Below, one piece after another: positions 62,941 to 64,000 of a stretch of 64,000 nucleotides of DNA (positions are counted from its first letter, which is position 1; each line of letters opens with the position of its first letter). The stretch comes from Caballeronia turbans. GTDB taxonomy: Bacteria; Pseudomonadota; Gammaproteobacteria; Burkholderiales; Burkholderiaceae. Below the pieces are notes generated by a model. It did no database searches and was not told where the DNA came from. It saw only the letters and a list, made by a program, of their open reading frames with translations. Made by a program: the position numbers and the translations under genes. The stretch covers positions 372,001 through 436,000 of the forward strand of contig FCOD02000002.1 of assembly GCA_001544655.2 (NCBI GenBank), written 5' to 3'.

Positions 62941-64000
62941 GCCGCAACCTCCGTTGGCCGCGGCACGAACGCCGGCGCAATGCGCCCGCGACATTCGCCG
63001 AAGCCGATCGACACCGCGCCCGGCTTCGTCGCGCGCGCGCTCAACACGATTTCGTCGCCGTCTTCGAGCGCGGTGCGTGTCTCGCCGTTGGGCAGGCGAA
63101 GCGGGTCGCGGCCGGCGTTGGTGAGTTCGGTGAGGCAGGCGCGCGCGGCATCGTCCGCGCCGGAAATCGTGCCGCTGCCGAGCAGGTCGCCCGCGCGCAG
63201 ATTGCAGCCGTTGCTCGTGTGATGCGCGACCATCTGCGCAAACGTCCAGTACAGATTGTCGAGATGCGTTTTCGTGATGCGCAGGTCCGCGGCGCCGGCT
63301 TCGCGCAACTGGCGCGTCGACAAATGCGCGTGCAGTTCCAGATGCAGCCCGCCTTGCTGCCGATCGCGCGCGCCATGCAGATGCGGCATGACGGGCGGAT
63401 CATCCACGGCGCGCGCGACCGGCGCTTTGCGGAACGGCGCGAGCGCCTCCGACGTGACGATCCACGGCGACACGCTCGAATGAAAGCTCTTGCCGAGAAA
63501 CGGACCGAGCACTTGTTCGAACCACTGGATGCTTTTTGCGGACCAGTCGTTGAGCAGCGAATAGCCGAAGATGTGCGCGTGTGCATCGTCGACGGCGATC
63601 GGTTGCGTGAACGCATTGCCCTCGCCGATCCACGCCGCCAGCTCCAGCTCGAAATCGAGCGCGGGCGCGGGGCCGAACACGATCTGCCCGTTCGCATCGC
63701 GATACTGGCCGTTCGGACGGCGCACGTCGCCGCCGCTCACGCGCAGCGACGAAGCGCGGCCGTGATACGCGATCGGCAGCGACTTGAACGCGGGCGGCAG
63801 CGGATCGGCGAGGCCCTTGTAGCGGCCGTGGCGCTCGGTGTGATGAAGCGACGTGAGAAAGTCGGTGTAGTCGCCGACTTCGCACGGCAGGCGCAGTTCG
63901 AGCGTGTCGATGCGCGGCAGCAGGGCGTCGGCTCGTTGCTGCATGCGCGCGCGCTGCGGCGCATCGCTTTTCAGCAGATCCGACAGCGCGGCGCGCAAAG
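62937..64000 (-). CDS. Fumarylacetoacetase-like hydrolase, 5' end outside window
   Basis: The visible 354 residues match the catalytic part of fumarylacetoacetase, which cleaves a C-C bond in beta-diketo acids. Present are VGDYTDF, PIAYHGRASSLRVSGG, DFELELAAWIGEGN (metal-ligand Glu pair), LNDWSAKSIQWFE, GPFLGKSF and GSGTISG. The start codon and the N-terminal SH3-like domain lie beyond base 64000. It is the most upstream gene seen of the operon. Homogentisate dioxygenase is not in view, so its natural substrate may be a related ring-cleavage product. Confidence 0.88.
   Translation of the reverse strand, partial: LRAALSDLLKSDAPQRARMQQRADALLPRIDTLELRLPCEVGDYTDFLTSLHHTERHGRYKGLADPLPPAFKSLPIAYHGRASSLRVSGGDVRRPNGQYRDANGQIVFGPAPALDFELELAAWIGEGNAFTQPIAVDDAHAHIFGYSLLNDWSAKSIQWFEQVLGPFLGKSFHSSVSPWIVTSEALAPFRKAPVARAVDDPPVMPHLHGARDRQQGGLHLELHAHLSTRQLREAGAADLRITKTHLDNLYWTFAQMVAHHTSNGCNLRAGDLLGSGTISGADDAARACLTELTNAGRDPLRLPNGETRTALEDGDEIVLSARATKPGAVSIGFGECRGRIAPAFVPRPTEVAA

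Noticed and set aside
1-64000. Mobile elements, tRNA or rRNA genes
   Set aside because: I looked for transposase or integrase-like proteins, terminal repeats and tRNA-like sequences and saw none. The duplicated blocks have no insertion-sequence ends that I could find.

Overview
The window is GC-rich, almost wholly coding DNA of a Burkholderiaceae type (closest in feel to Caballeronia or Paraburkholderia, probably a secondary replicon). The evidence is a Burkholderia-style porin, heavy use of LysR regulators, many organosulfur and aromatic-acid catabolic genes, and GTG/TTG starts with good ribosome binding sites. I see no rRNA, tRNA, CRISPR array, transposase or phage gene. The two ends cut genes: an IlvD/Edd dehydratase at base 1 and a fumarylacetoacetase-like gene at base 64000.

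Region 1 (1-3.5 kb): sugar-acid/dihydroxy-acid dehydratase, then a siderophore-interacting ferric reductase (YqjH-like) behind a PadR regulator of YqjI type with a Gly/Met repeat and its own perfect palindromic operator. Region 2 (3.6-21.9 kb): a large organosulfur scavenging block. It holds a tauABC-type importer divergent from a serine acetyltransferase, an AhpD-like protein, three luciferase-like flavin monooxygenases, two SfnB/DszC-like acyl-CoA-dehydrogenase-fold enzymes, an ssuABC-type importer, and a third importer with a lipoprotein binding protein plus an extra family-3 binding protein. Together these would import organosulfur compounds, oxidise them to release sulfite and feed cysteine synthesis.

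Region 3 (21.9-33.3 kb): a tricarboxylate/dicarboxylate module. A two-gene ATP-citrate-lyase-like enzyme is followed by a citrate/tricarballylate-type MFS symporter, an orphan ModA-like binding protein and, convergently, a lysR-dctA pair and a porin. The two transcription units carry the same duplicated promoter with an ATTGAT-N11-ATCAAT dyad. The citrate-synthase-like domain keeps one His and the Asp but appears to lack the other catalytic His, so its substrate may not be citrate. A divergent alpha/beta hydrolase is interrupted by one in-frame amber codon.

Region 4 (33.5-54.4 kb): a stress and envelope island. It has DUF2950 and DUF3300 genes, a phosphoketolase, CBS-BON protein, universal stress protein, Kef-type antiporter, AI-2E permease, and an OMF-HlyD-DUF2955 efflux operon. 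A second, diverged DUF3300-DUF2950 pair lies beside a phosphoketolase relic, among small charged exported proteins, then a PRC-barrel protein. Region 5 (54.6-64 kb): a catabolic operon with UbiD decarboxylase, crotonase, CoxL/S/G/M-type molybdenum hydroxylase, alpha/beta hydrolase and fumarylacetoacetase-like hydrolase, with a LysR gene at its 3' end. It probably degrades an aromatic or heterocyclic acid.
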